64,000 nucleotides of DNA from Azolla caroliniana. Lineage: Eukaryota; Polypodiophyta. Below are positions 11,401-23,792 of the stretch, one piece after another. The number at the start of each line of letters is the position of its first letter. Position 1 is the stretch's first letter. A model generated the notes under the pieces. That model searched no databases and was not told the DNA's origin. It saw nothing but the letters and a program-made list of their open reading frames with translations. A program made the position numbers and the translations under genes. The DNA lies in NCBI GenBank assembly GCA_043228905.1, contig JBHGNT010000011.1, positions 9,734,001 through 9,798,000 of the forward strand, read 5' to 3'.

Positions 11401-14400
11401 ATGGTAAGGAGTAAAGCATTGGTGCCCCATGATATAATCCAGCCAGAGATAGGTGCAGTCCCAAATAGTGACTGAGGCATTGAGCACTAACCAAGTCTTT
11501 CTTTTCTTTACCTTAGGCTTATTAATCATTTACCTTATCATTTCCTAGGGTCCTGTACAATATATGTTGATTTTTATTATTTACGTATCTAGAAATATCA
11601 TTTTGATTTGGTTTAAATAATTGAAGATGGATTTGAATCACATAATGACAGATACCCATGTTCTTAAATATGAGACTATAGACAAGGACATGCATAATAC
11701 TTGAGAGGGGATGAAAGTGAATAACTCAGGGATCGTAAGTCTGCCTTTGAAAAGGGAGTCTGCTGTGAGGATCCTTGAATATGATCTGAGCATTAATGCA
11801 GGTAATTTTTCAGGTACGCATCATTAATCCATCCAGCTGTATGGAAATGTATACGGTTGTATGGTATGTATGACCGCAACTGTGAGATACTACTGTTTTT
11901 TGAATTTCGTTCTTGAAGGATTACCCAACACAAGTTTTGCATCAATATATGTGTATATTGAAATTTATATAGGAAGTCATAAATGCAATCTGACTTAACA
12001 CCCAGAAATTTTTATTTCAACCAAAAATGCTACTTTGTTGTGTGGAAGGAAGATAACCAACCTGACCAAAGTGAAGAAAACTGTGCGTGTAAAGAGGATA
12101 AGTTACACCTCCAAGATCTACAGTATGAAGAAACTCGGGAGGTGGACGTGTATTTGGTATAAACGTAACCTAAAAGGAAAAAAAAAATCACAACTTAAAC
12201 AAATGTGAAAAAATCTTTGTTAAGCAATTGACATATAAATATCTAGAGTACATATTGCTCTAGACTCCACAAATATATTTATTGATTGGAGCCACAATCC
12301 ATTATAACACTGATCCATTATGTACATGTAGTGCAAAGAAATGGATATACTGTCTTAAGCAATGATAGTTGAAAGAAAATCTGAAGGTACACCTGAGCAG
12401 AAGCTCCACCCAGCTCAATTATTCCAACAGTATCTTCTGGGTCTCTTCCAAGGGTTCCACGAGCATAATTTGCAGCCACCCAAGCAAAAATCCCTTCATC
12501 TGTTCCTGTTCACAGAGATTGTAAGATGCATTATGTGTTATATACCCTAATTTGTAGAAAATGAAACGAATTCACACAAAAAACGTACAAAAATAGAAAA
12601 AAACAAAAAAAACGAAGGTGGAAGACTGCAAAGCATTTATGAAGAGACTTGTGGATCCATTTTGGGGTGGTTTTCATCATTTGCCAAATTAGAATGAAGT
12701 ACTACCCAAGTGCAATATATACCTTGAACAACTATAACATATACCCAACTTAGCAGATCTTGTCCACTAAACATAAACTGACTCTGATGGATAAATTTAA
12801 AAAATATATAAAGAGCAAAGCAGCACAAACAATATCTCTAATACATGTCCGATAAAAGAGGGTTCAAATCCTGGGGTGTAAAGTTCCCATGACCTCTCCT
12901 CATGGAATTTTCAATACTCCTGCCTAGTAGCTCTTCTCTGGAGTGTTCTAGGAATATTTTCTAATTTGTGCAAGCATTATACTTTGATCTACAACTACAC
13001 TTTGTTTCTCTGGGTTCATTGCCTCCTTTAAACTGGTATCAGAACCTTTAAATTTGTGTACAAGGTTTTATACAGAGTTCAATGGTAATTCTCTGAACCG
13101 AACTGAAATTACTCCTAATCATGCGGGGCATCATATTTATGCAAGAGAGTTTGTAGGAAACTGCTGGCATTTATCACAGCAAGTTTTTTGTGTCTTTTTT
13201 GGTCAAGAATCAGATGTTGTAGGTCTATCAACATGCAAATTTGGGCATTCCTGCATCATTTTATACTTGATGCATTACCACTGTGGAATTTAACAAAACC
13301 AGAGGTAAAAACCTAAAATTTTGCAGACAATTACAGTTTTTCAGATTTTCCCCAAATTTGATTTCAGTTCTCCCAGTAAACGTCCTTGTCATTATAGGTC
13401 CCTGTCTCACCAAAGCAAGCAATAAAAAGAAAAATAGATATCTCCATTCACCCATAAAATCTTAGGAAAATATTATCTTTGAAGCATGAAAATAAAAGCA
13501 GATGGCCATCAACCTCTAGAAACTTGAGATAATTGATCTCAATGTCATCTCATTAGAAAACATTTGATACTTGAAGCATGAAGAAAGCAGCAACAGATGC
13601 CCATTCATCTTTATAATCATTGATTTCACCTTACTAAACAAGTTTGATGCTTTAAATACTAACCTATAGCAACAAATGCCCATTCTTCTTTAGTATCACT
13701 ACCGTCACATTAGAAACAATTTGAGTCTTTAAAATATACCTGCAAATGTCGGTTCATCTCTAGTATTACATCTCATCAAAAGCACTTTTAACAGAAAGGA
13801 TTTCCATTCAATTATAGTCTCACAACCATCTCCTTAAAAAACAATTTGATTCTCGGAAGTATAGCAACAAACACCTATTCATCTCTAGCCTCCCTAAACA
13901 CAAGTTGATTCTCAAAAGTAGAAGTGTTTCTATTTATCACTAGTTCTCGCTACCATCTCACTAAAAAAATTTGATGCTCAAAGGTGGAACAATTGTCAAT
14001 GCATCTCTAGACTCACTAACATGTCACTAAAAATAAGAAAGAGATCACTAACCCGAAACAACAGATGCCCATTCATCTCGGAACCTGAAACCAGATGCTC
14101 GAAGGACAATTCGACAAGATTCCAAGATTCTCTCTTGTATAACAACATCTAATCTCCTCAAACCAGCTGTAGCCATAAGATAAATTCTTGCATTTTCTCT
14201 CTCTCTTTCAGGAACCTTCCTAGATGCAAACTTAAGCAACTCCATCAACGAATAACCAGCATTATGAGGATCCTCTGCAAAGGAAGATAAACCAGGTTTT
14301 GTCTTGAAAGACAAATCTTCTCTTCCAAACGTCACAATAGGAAGAGGACCGTTGTTAATGTATTCGAAAACATGAACTCTAGAGCCAGAGCTTCCTGCAT

Positions 14401-14725
14401 CAATGATGATGGCATATCCCCTATTTCTTTTCATTCTATGGTTATGGAAATTAGAAGAGAATCGGAACCCTTTAGAGAAGGAGAGGAAGTACAAAGAGAA
14501 ACAGAGTAGGAAGAGAAACAGTGTACAAAAGCATTTTCCCGAAGTGCCCGCTAGAGGTTTAGAATAGCTAGATGAGCGAAATGGGAATTGGGCAGCATTA
14601 TTAGTATTCTTATGTGATGACGATGGTGTCGACAATGATGACGAAGAAGATATTTTGGTGGGCTTATTTGAAGTAAAGTCCATAGATTTAGAAGAGATCA
14701 ATAGAGAGGAAGCAGACCGCCGCAT
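8406..14725 (-). CDS. Apyrase (GDA1/CD39 nucleoside phosphatase), eight exons
   Basis: Hydrolyses NTP/NDP to NMP. Exons read from GT/AG boundaries: 14725-14053, 12505-12393, 12169-12062, 10066-10012, 9908-9720, 9296-9199, 9084-8888 and 8676-8406. Phases agree at every junction and give 567 codons before TGA. Apyrase conserved regions appear in order: ACR1 IDAGSSGSR (about 108-116), ACR2 LMATAGLR (about 183-190), ACR3 GTDEGIFAWV (225-234), ACR4 IIELGGASAQV (253-263), then VDPCTPRGF, Cys-rich KCVYQKC and FSSAYIVAFL near the end. A hydrophobic anchor lies at about 65-83 and a second at about 520-541 (LVIGLLVLIFYWW), so the catalytic domain is probably lumenal or extracellular, as in two-anchor plant apyrases such as APY6 (recalled). 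The start is the first ATG of the exon 1 frame; Met15 is an alternative. Splicing is inferred, not observed. Intron 3 carries a LINE relic and intron 1 a repeat array. Confidence 0.88.
10980..11490 (+). mobile_element. Decayed LINE fragment in apyrase intron 3
   Basis: Plus-strand translation with interruptions gives a reverse transcriptase piece YADGIVLISDSLEEL (about 11021-11066, YADD-like box with Gly), then PTLPYGVETC and WEDLDTSLVL. These match the order and spacing of the minus-strand LINE at 16.2-18.7 kb (YANDIVLLSESEHDL; LDRPLMTMLS). Several stops and frameshifts make it dead. It lies antisense to the apyrase gene, inside intron 3. Confidence 0.75.
13440..14052. repeat. Diverged tandem array in apyrase intron 1
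   Basis: About seven to eight degenerate units with spacing near 56-77 bp. Each has a core like ACAGATGCCCATTCATCT followed by CTAGT and a later TTTGATGCT-type stretch. Cores start near 13509, 13594, 13671, 13741, 13868 and 13990. The unit at 13591-13610 matches 20 bases of exon 1 coding sequence (14059-14078) exactly, so the array appears to have grown from the exon 1/intron 1 border. Confidence 0.7.
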
Positions 14726-14857
14726 CGGACTCTTTCCAGTCCGATTTCTCTTCGTCTTCGCCTCTTCCGCTGCCTAGTCCTCATGGAATCATTCCTCTGA
14801 TTTCTTCATCTTTCTCTGATATAAAAAAGAAACAGAGATACAAGTCTCCTTCTTTTC

Positions 14858-14880
14858 TTCTCTCTCTCTCTCTCTCTCTA
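14858..14880. repeat. CT/GA microsatellite upstream of apyrase
   Basis: About ten CT units, GA on the gene strand, roughly 135 bp upstream of the apyrase ATG. Probably in the 5' UTR or core promoter. Confidence 0.85.
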
Positions 14881-14957
14881 TTTTCTTGCTTTCTTCTCTT
14901 GTGACTTCTGTGTCTTTTTGGTCTGCAGAAGAAATGGTACAGATCAAGCTCCTAATG

Positions 14958-14987
14958 CCCTGTTTTGTTTTGTTTTGTTTTGTTTTC

Positions 14988-15036
<49 letters not shown>
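14958..15036. repeat. GTTTT run and long GA microsatellite
   Basis: A short TGTTT pentanucleotide run (about 14960-14985) followed by about twenty GA units (14993-15036). A tRNA B-box-like GGGTTCAAGGCTCAC follows at about 15045-15060, matched on the minus strand at about 24362-24376. Confidence 0.85.
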
Positions 15037-15041
<5 letters not shown>

Positions 15042-15159
15042 TATGGGTTCAAGGCTCACAAATGTAACTTCATATAATATTTTTGCAATATAGAAGAGAG
15101 AGAGAGTGTGTGTGTGTGTGAGTGAGTGAGTGAGATAGATACATAGATTCTATTATCGT

Positions 15160-15255
15160 CTTCGGAGGTCAAATATGACCTATGAGACTAAAAATATTAC
15201 ATTTTCACGTGATACATCTGAAAGTGGGTAGCGACTCTCGATGTTCAAGAACTTT
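15160..15255 (-). mobile_element. Copia LTR fragment
   Basis: On the minus strand this reads like the 3' half of the decayed Copia LTR at 44.50-44.59 kb. Shared features in order are TTCTTGAACAT, GAGAGTCGCTAC, TGTATCAC, TGTAATATTTTTGGTCTCA and the AAGACGATAATA motif ending at a microsatellite. No internal coding region accompanies it, so it is a partial or solo LTR. Confidence 0.65.
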
Positions 15256-15530
15256 TACCAATGAATGTTGCAATCGAGAGTGCGCATTGTGGTTGTGAGG
15301 GAAATTCGTGCAAGGATTGGGCTTGGTCGAAGATGTGTGGAAAGCATGGTCAAATATGGTCGAAGGCAAAGCATTGTATCAAAGTGTGATACCCATCCCA
15401 TCCACCAAACCATTTTTCCATATCTTGCATCCAACTAGAACACAAAATTCTGTTTTTATACGTCTTTTGGATCTTTTTGCTTGCTTCCCATTGCTAGAAG
15501 AACGGTTACGAGAGAAAGAAAAGAGAGCCC

Positions 15531-15625
15531 AGATGCATGTAGCTCAATTGGTAAGGTTGCCCAATGGAGACCAGGTGATCATGGGTTCAACCCCTACATT
15601 CCACAGTGGCATCTAGTGAAATAGA
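15531..15625 (+). mobile_element. tRNA-derived SINE-like head
   Basis: A good RNA polymerase III A box (TAGCTCAATTGG, about 15540-15551) and B box (GGTTCAACCCC, about 15584-15594) lie at tRNA-like spacing. The acceptor and anticodon arms do not pair as in a real tRNA, so a SINE head or tRNA pseudogene is the better call. The downstream body runs into AT-rich sequence without a clear tail. Confidence 0.5.
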
Positions 15626-15739
15626 GATATATATGAAGTATATAATAGAGAGGTAAGGAAATTGGGTTTCGAAGCCAAGACACTATCTTGTAGTGTTATC
15701 AACTTATTGGGGTAAGCTAATTACGATAATAATAATAAT

Positions 15740-15740
15740 A

Positions 15741-15772
<32 letters not shown>
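15740..15772. repeat. AAT and GA microsatellites
   Basis: An AAT/ATA run followed by about eleven GA units, directly followed by another copy of the motif ACGTCTTCTAAGGCCAAA seen beside other microsatellites in the window. Confidence 0.8.
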
Positions 15773-15790
15773 GTCTTCTAAGGCCAAAAA

Positions 15791-16163
15791 TTGGCCCATG
15801 AGACAATTGGTGTACAACAAAATAGGGTATTTACCCAATCATCAAAAATAAAAAAAAGTAAAAATGGAACTTAAGCTAAAAGAGTTCTAGTATTGTACAA
15901 AACGTGTTATGGTGTAACATATTCAATAAAGGAAATGAATTTGTACTAGGCCTAGTTTCATTTCCATCCAAGCCTCTTGGCCCATGAGACAATTGGTGTA
16001 CAACAAAATAGGGTATTTACCCAATCATTAAAAATAAATAAAAAGTAAAAATGGAACTTAAGCTAAAAGAGTTCTAGTATTGTACAAAACGTGTTATGAT
16101 GTAACATATTCAATAAAGGAAATGAATTTGTACTAGGCCTAGCTTCATTTCCATCCAAGCCTC
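15791..16163. repeat. 186-187 bp tandem duplication
   Basis: Two adjacent copies (15791-15976 and 15977-16163) both begin TTGGCCCATGAGACAATTGG and end TCCATCCAAGCCTC. They differ at only a few positions, so the duplication is fairly recent. Confidence 0.9.
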
Positions 16164-16179
16164 TCGAAATAAAGTGGGA

Positions 16180-18711
16180 GATCAAAGGGTTTCAGTGTGG
16201 GTGTGAGTCGTGGTCCCGGTGTAGAAGGTAACCCCAACCATGCCGTCTAGGTGGTGTAGCTCACGTTCCCTTATTTTCTTAATTGCTTCTACACCATGTT
16301 GAGTTGCTTTGAAACCCGTCATCCGAGGGTGTTTGGCTCTTCTTTGGTTTTCTGCTTCATCAAGGAAGAGGTTGAGTGATGTAGGTGTGTCCACATTCAT
16401 CGTCTCCTGATGTCCCTAAAAAACTTCATTTTTTTACATGTTGGTGAATATTGGAAACGTTATTGTCAAGTTACATTTTGTAGTTTATTCTCTCTATGTT
16501 GTTTTAGCTCTAAAATATATCTGCCTAATGTCTTTATATCTAGAGTATCTAATAGTTTGGGGAGGGTGGGAGAGGGACCGAGTATGTCTTGGTATTTTGC
16601 CCTTATCTCAGCGTAAGTTGGACACTTGCATGTCATCCTCTATCCCTATGTGACATAATCTACACATCCTTTCCTCTCTAGGGACTCCATTAGTACAACC
16701 ATTCTCAATCTCAAGTTGGTGAGATGATAATCTAAGTTGTCCAATGGCAACCCTTAGTGCATTTGGTAAGAATGCATCTAGATATTTTGGTCGTGTAATA
16801 AAACTTAACTTAGAGAAGTGCATGAAGTGTTCCTTATAGTACAACATTTTAGATGGGAGTGGCTCTAGTGGGGTGATCCATTTATACATAGTGTAAATTT
16901 TCCATATTTTGTGGCGTATTATTTTATTACGGCCCTCATGAGAGATTAAAGTGTTATCAATCGTGTGATCGTACCTAAGGGGAGGTAGGTTATTAATGTC
17001 TAGACCGTTTGCAAGAAGCCAACTCACCATCATGCCATAACATGAGCTAGTATAGTTTGACTCATATAGTGATCAAGATGCCTCAAAAGCTTGATGAGAT
17101 ATCCTATCATGTGGTTGGCTATGTATCCTATGAATAGAGACTACAAGTTGAAAAAGTGCTTCTACTAACATCAGGGGACCGTAAGTGAACTCAACTCTAA
17201 TAATGTCATGCGATATCATCGATTTGCTTAGGAGTTGGTGTGATAACATTGTCATTAATGGTCTGTCTAATTGCATCCACCAATGGAACCCAAACCACTG
17301 ATGCATACATGAGGGAGGGGGTCACTAATGAGTCAAAGAGCCACCCCTTAGTCACCCCTTAGTCCATGGCTCTTGAAAGTATGCTTGGACGCATTGTCTC
17401 TCTAAGAGTGAGAGGGATGCATGTCCTCTCGTAAGTCTATCCTTCGTTGCCCGTGTCATTGAAAATTTACCTGAGCGGACACTGAAAGTGACTCCAAGAT
17501 ATACGTATGATCCAACTACCTCAACTGGGCTATGGGAGATGGTTAGGTGGCACTTAGTTCTAACTTGAGCCGATGTGTGGAAGATAAGGACTTTAGTTTT
17601 TCCCTATGTTCGCTACCAATCCTCGTTGTGTGTGAAAGTCATCTAAGGCACTAAGGTGCCTTTGTAGGTCGTGTTCAGATTCAGAGAGCAAAACTATGTC
17701 GTTTGCATAGAGCAAGATATGAACCTGCGTACCCCCAAGGACTAGGCAGTTGCCTCCCTTACGAGCAATAAAATCCGTGATCTCATCAATGTAGATCCCA
17801 AAAAGAGTTGGTGATAGGGGCAACCTTGTTTTACACCAATATAGCTAGTGAAGTAATCGGATAGGCCAGTTGGGCATCGTACACCCCCGGAGACTTGCTC
17901 ATATAGTGCGTAGATGGCCCAAATCATGTCATCTAGTATCTTCAAGCTTTTAATCCTATTAAAAAACCGCTCTCTAGGGACTGTGTCAAAGGCTTTGTGA
18001 AAGTCCACAAATCAACAATATAATTTCTTATTATGAGCATTTGTTTGGTCAATTAAACATCTAAGTGTGAAGATATGATCAATAGTAGAGAAGGCTCGTC
18101 TAAAGCTAGCCTATTCAAGTGCTCGAAGATTTAAGGTCTCCATATAATCGCTAAGCTCTGATTCCATTACTGCGCAATATAATTTATTGAGTGTATGACC
18201 CATCATAATGGTCCTATATGTATTTGGGTCCATGGGGTCCCCTTCTTTATGTATGGGGGTCACTGTGTTAATAGTCCATTGTGGTGGAAAACCCTCGGCG
18301 AGGGCACGGTTGAAGATTAGAGTTAGAAAGGGAGCTAGGCACTCTCCCACATATATGATATGTTCTGCTCACAATCCTGTGTGATCCATGGACTTCCTAT
18401 GTTGTAATTTCTTTATAACCTTCGTGATCCTAGAGGTCGTGAAAAGTGTCCCCATGGTAGGTCGGGGTGTAGAAGGCATTGGAATGGGTGGCTAGTTTGG
18501 GACTTGGTAAAGTCTCTCTATATATGTGTGCCAAGTTTTGGGATCCTCGATGGGTGTTTGTGGGCTTGGTTCCCGTAATCTCTTCCACGCATTGGTGCAA
18601 TCGATACTCATGAGCATATGGTAGAGTTCCCAATATTGGGATGCCTCCCACGCTTGTCTCTTACGACATGTCATCTTGTGCATTCTTTGCGAGCTTGTCC
18701 TGAGGTAATAG
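16180..18711 (-). pseudogene. Non-LTR retrotransposon (LINE) ORF2 remnant
   Basis: Minus-strand translation in broken frames gives reverse transcriptase blocks in order: LAEGFPPQWTINTVTPIHKEG, VDFHKAFDTVPRERFF, GVKQGCPLSPTLFGIYIDEI, YANDIVLLSESEHDL (YADD-like box with Asn in place of the first Asp), then a C-terminal Cys/His segment CRLCHIGIED. Several stops and frameshifts make it non-functional. The upstream part continues beyond a Copia element inserted at 18712 (see 24095-24260). Related pieces occur antisense in apyrase intron 3. No target duplication or poly(A) tail was identified. Confidence 0.85.
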
Positions 18712-19013
18712 TGTTGACGACAAGGCCGTCAATGCGGAAGATCAAGTAGCATTCGATTGGGGTTGAGTACCTGCGTATGACAGTTTCCAAGATCGTGCAC
18801 AGAGATAGAGAGAGAGAGAGAGAGGAGGCACAAAAGACTCTTTCTATTCAATAGAAACAATAATACAACCAACCTTACAAAAAGGTTACTAGGTCACTTT
18901 ATATAGTGACAAACTTAGGGCAACTACCATTTATGCTAATTACACAAATGGCCCAAACTTGAGCTATACAAAGGGATAGTGTGAATACGTCCATTATACA
19001 CTTGTATTCGACA
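18712..19013 (-). repeat. Copia 3' LTR
   Basis: 302 bp, bounded by TG and CA on the plus strand. It contains a GA microsatellite and TTTATATAG. It is identical to the partner at 23793-24094 except C versus T in CCAAGAT(C/T)GTGCAC. Confidence 0.93.
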
Positions 19014-19206
19014 CTCCCCCGTAATGGGCGTATACATGGGTTATCTAAGATTACAGGTATAAACCTAGGTTCTCAGACATATCAGTTTTGTTCGAGTCGG
19101 CAGGGTCCGAAGGCAGAAGGCCGGACTGGTCAGGTCGGAAGAGTTGAAGCCGATCATTAAGGAACTGATGTCGGTTGTCTGAAACCATCCTGCGCTATGT
19201 CTGGCT

Positions 19207-22200
19207 CTAACCGGACTGGTTTGTCGTTACGCCCATCTGATGCCGAAGGGACCGAAAGCGGTCTGCCGAAAGACACTTGGTCATTCCATCTGCAACATTG
19301 TCGGTTGTGGATATTTTCTCTAGACCGATTTTCCCTGAAATGACGCAGTCCCGAACGAAGTGATATCGAACGTCGATATGTTTGGAGGCGTTGTGGTGAA
19401 CCGGATTTTTCGACAAGGCAACAACACCTTGACTGTCGCTATAGACAACTGGGGCCGAGTCATGGTCGACTTGTCGAAACGTGTGCGCCAGCCAGCCGAG
19501 CCACAAAGCTTCTTTTGCAGCGTCGGACGCAGCTACATATTCTGCTTCGGTCGTTGAGGTCGCTGTGCACTCCTGAAGTTTCGACTTCCACGAAATTGCT
19601 CCATTGTCGAATTTGAAGCAGTATCCAGTTGTTGATTTCCGACTGTCTATACAGCCGGCGAAGTCCGAGTCGGTGTAACCGACTACGCCTGAGGTTGAGT
19701 TCGGACCGAAAAGAATGCCGTGGTCTTTTGTGCCAGCCAGATATTTGAACACATGCTTGACTGCGTTCCAATGCGATCGGCCAAGATTGTGCATAAATCT
19801 GCTGACGACTCCTACGGCATGAGAAATATCAGGCCGTGTCGCGACCATCAGGTACATAAGGGAGCCGACTGCCGGTGCATACGGTACCGACTTCATATCT
19901 TCCCCCTCCGGACCGGATGTCGGGCAGTCTCGCTGAGAGAGCCGAAGATTCATGGGGAGCGGGGTTGAAGCAGATTTGGCTGATTGCATGTTGAAGCGTT
20001 CCAAGACACGTCCGATATAGTCGGTCTGAGACAAAAAAAGATGTCGTTTATCGCGATGCCGACTAATCTTCATGCCAAGTATGTGTCGTGCCGGACCGAG
20101 GTCCTTCATGGCAAACTTCAACCGCAATTGCCGAATGAGATCGGCAAGTTCGCCCGCGTGGCGTCCAGAAATTAGCATGTCGTCCACGTAAATGATGAGG
20201 AAGATGGGTGATCCATCTTGAGCTGTGTTGGTAAAAAGACAATAGTCCTCATCGCTTTTGGAGAAGCCGATCGATTGGATGAAGTCGTCGAACTTCTTGT
20301 ACCATTGTCGCAGTGCCTGTTTGAGGCCGTATAGACTCTTCCTGAGTCGGCAGACTAGATGTTCTTGGCCAGTTGCCACGAAGCCTTTTGGCTGCTCCAT
20401 ATAAATTTCCTCTTCAAGATCACCATGGAGGAAGGCTGTTTTGACATCTAGCTGAATCAGCTCCAAGTTGTCGGCTGCCACTACGCCGAGTAGAAAACGA
20501 AGGGTTGTCATTTTCACCACTGGTGAAAAAATCTCGTCGAAGTCGACGCCATATTCTTGTTGGAAGCCCTTCGCAACTAATCTGGCCTTGTACTTTGGGG
20601 TGGTCGAATCAGACGTCTCTTTTAGTCGATAAACCCACTTGCAAGGAAGAGCACGTCGATTCTTAGGTAATTCGACCAGATCCCAAGTCTTGTTTGCCCG
20701 AATGGAGTGCATTTCCGACTCCATCGCCAGATGCCAGGTGGCTGAATCGACAGATGTCGATGCTTCTTCGTAAGACGTCGGTTCGCCGGCGTCGGTGAAG
20801 AAAATTCCAGGAGAATACCTCTCCGGAGGTTGCGACAGTCTCTGGGATCGTCGAGGTATGATTGGACTGGTCGTATCGGGTATCGAGGTCGGATGGTCCG
20901 AAAGCGAATTATTCTGCTGTGCCGAGTCAGAGTTGTCCGAGTCGGTAGTGGAAGGTTCAGCTACCCGTGAAGCTGACCGTGTGTTAGGAGCGGGGCCTTC
21001 TTGAAGGGTCGGCACATCGGAAAATGTTACCCTTCGGACTTCGATCGGTGTTTTGACTGATGGATTCATAGCCGACTCGTTGAACACAACGTCCGAACTT
21101 CGAACAATTTGTCTGCGTTCGGGGTCCCAGAGTCGGTATCCCATTTCGCCGTCTGATCCATATCCAAGGAAAATGCATTTCCTGGACCGAGGTGCAAGTT
21201 TTCGGCGATCATCTTTCGGAATAAGGGCGTACGCCTCGCATCCGAAGATCCTCAGCTTGTCGTAATTCGGCTTACTGCCGATCCATAGTTCCTGAGGAAT
21301 TTGAAGTCCTAGAGGTCTGCTTGGCGACATATTGATTATGTGTACTGCCGTGAGTAGAGCCTCTGCCCAGAAGCCATCCGACAGTCCGGAGTGTTGGAGC
21401 ATGGAAACTATCCGTTCTTGGATTGTCCGATTCATGCGTTCTGCAATCCCGTTTTGCTCCGGACTGTGTGGTGCCGTAAATTCTCGTCGGATGCCGCGTT
21501 GTCGGCAGAATTTGACGAATTCTTCTGATTTGAACTCTCCCCCATTGTCGGTCCGAAAGCATTTCAGTTTTCGGTCAATTTGATTTTCTACCATAGCGAG
21601 CCAATCGGAGAAGATCGAGAAGACACGATCTTTGGTGCGAATTGGATAAGCCCACACCTTTCGAGTCGAATCGTCAATAAAACTGACGAAGTAAGAGGCA
21701 CCGCCGAGAGACTAATGCGGCATTGGGCCACAGACGTCCGAGTGGACTAAATCGAGAGGTCTCGTTTCTCTTGGTGCTGATGTCGGGTGTGATGCGGCTG
21801 CTTGTTTGCCATACTGGCAATGTTCGCAGAATTGTTGGTCCGAGAAGGAGAGTTTAGGGATGTATCCGGCTCTAGATAGGTGCGTAATGCCGGCCTTGCT
21901 GAGGTGTCCTAATCTTCTGTGCCATAGTGATGACACAGGAATATCCACCAAAAACAGGTTACCCTCTCTGAGCGTAACATGTAACGGATATAGTGAGTGT
22001 ATCTTGGGTCCTCTAGCAAGCAGGAGGTTCCCCCTGTGGAGTGTCCACCCTCCCGAAGAGAAACCGGCACGAATGCCATCTTCATCTAGTTGTCCGACTG
22101 AGATCAATGGCCTTGAGAGCTCGGGTACATGTCGGACATTGTGAAGTATAAGTGTAGAGCCACCTGCAAGGTTGAGCTCTACTGTGCCGATTCCAATGAT

Positions 22201-23238
22201 GTCACAGTGTTGCGAGTTGCCGACTCGAACTGAGTCGGAGTGACGGATCGTATATTGCCGAAATTGGGATCGATGAGGAGTCACGTGAAATGACGCGCCC
22301 GAATCTAAGAGCCATGTGCTCGATTCTTCAGTCGTGAGCAGAACTTCTGATCCGACTGGATTTTCGATTGATAGTATATTCGGGTCGTTTGGTAGCACAT
22401 CAGCTGAGAAGCTGACGTAATTGATCTCCTCATGCCGGCCACTCTTCTTGTCTGATTTCTGAGACTTGTCGTTCTTGTTCTTGAGTGCGCGGCAGTCGGC
22501 CTTGATGTGTCCGGGTTTCTTGCAATAGTTGCAGATTCGATTATCCCGTGACTGGCTCCGTCTTCGCTGATTGTTCGGCTGCCGTGAGGAATCTCTTCCT
22601 CGTATGTTCGATCGTTCTGTCGAACCTTGTACTACATAAGCGTCGTCTGTTGAGTCTTTGGCGAAAGACTTTCTCCGAGCTGCTTCGGTTAGGATTGCGC
22701 TCGTGACTTCGGAGTATTTAACAGCCGTGGTTGACGCGTTGCACACGGTTGTGACGAAAGTTTCCCATGATGAGGGAAGGCTGCTCATGAGTATCATTGC
22801 TCTGAGTTCATCCTCGATTGCCGTCCCCTGAGATGAGATTTGGGAGCTTATGCTTTCGTACTCATTGAGATGTGCTTGAACCGAATCTGATTCTTTCATC
22901 CGCAAGTTGTAGAGGCGCCGGATCAGAAACATCTTCGTTGCAGCGACCTTCTTTTCGTAGGTGTCCGACAATGTTTTCCACAGTTCGAATGTTGTCGTAC
23001 ACGATTGCACCGTAAAGTATACCGATTCCGATAGGTGCATCCGAATCGTGGCGCGGACGATTCTGTCCAGCTTCTGCCACTCAATTGGTTTGTATCCTTC
23101 TGGAGGTGCTTCATTTTCGATGGGATCGATTTGCCCCTTGACTATGAGATAGTCCTGCATTTGCTCCTTCCAGAAGTTGAAGTTCGATCCATCGAACTTT
23201 CGTAGACTCATTTCTGACGAGCCGGATGTTGATGTCAT
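19207..23238 (-). pseudogene. Copia gag-pol polyprotein with one nonsense codon
   Basis: One continuous frame of 1343 codons plus a TGA stop, broken only by TAG at 21714-21712. Before the stop: gag helices, zinc knuckle CNYCKKPGHIKADC (about residue 234), aspartic protease box LLDSGASFH (about 306), GAG-pre-integrase LWHRRLGHLS and the start of integrase. After it: integrase catalytic blocks FIDDSTRKVW, RTDNGGEF and GIAERMNRT, reverse transcriptase LDVKTAFLHGDLEEE and IYVDDML, and RNase H YTDSDFAGC, TTEAEYVAAS and HIDVRYHFVRD. The stop precedes SLGGASYFVSF. A CAG to TAG change is the simplest origin. A second possible C-to-T lesion is Leu in GLKQALRQW, where relatives I recall have Pro. All other core motifs look sound. 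Confidence 0.93.
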
Positions 23239-23777
23239 GACTCTGCCCTAAGTCGGCTACGAACTTTGGTGAAGTGCAGCGGTTTGGCCCACTCAGTGTC
23301 GTTCTAGTCGAAGTTGGACACAAGTGATGTTGATTACGGAGAATCGGGGATTTGGTTCGGATTGACTACCGACAACTGTCTTAGTCGAGTTGAACCTAGT
23401 TTTAACGATCCGACAATACTTCAAGCCGATTCGGTTTCGGTTGACTGCAACGGTGAGAGCAATGGAACCGACTGGTCCTTCCGATTATTGTCCAATCGAA
23501 TGAAACACGAACTGGGGTTGTCCTTGAAGTCGTCGTTGTGCAGGAAGCCCACCTCAAGCAGTTACGATCAAGGAAGTAGAGTACAGCCGACTGGTTTACT
23601 CCGAGTGATGATCTAACGCAGCGAGATTCAAGCTTGTGTTTGCCTACTTTCTTCTCTGTTTCTTCGAATGACGCAAGAAAACTAAAATGCTTTGCAGACT
23701 AGGATGAAGCGAAAAACCGAATACTGTGCAGGATGTGATGACGGCCGACAGCGGGTTGAGGAACCGAATACTGTGCA

Positions 23778-23792
23778 GGCTCTGATACCAAA
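23778..23792 (-). other. Copia primer binding site
   Basis: Minus strand TGGTATCAGAGCC, complementary to the 3' end of plant initiator methionine tRNA, two bases inside the 5' LTR. This is the standard Copia priming site. Confidence 0.88.

Noticed and set aside
15531-15610. Functional tRNA gene
   Set aside because: A and B boxes are present, but the acceptor and anticodon stems do not pair.
19360-21583. Plus-strand open frames across the Copia element
   Set aside because: Shadows of the GC-richer minus-strand gag-pol, with no independent features.
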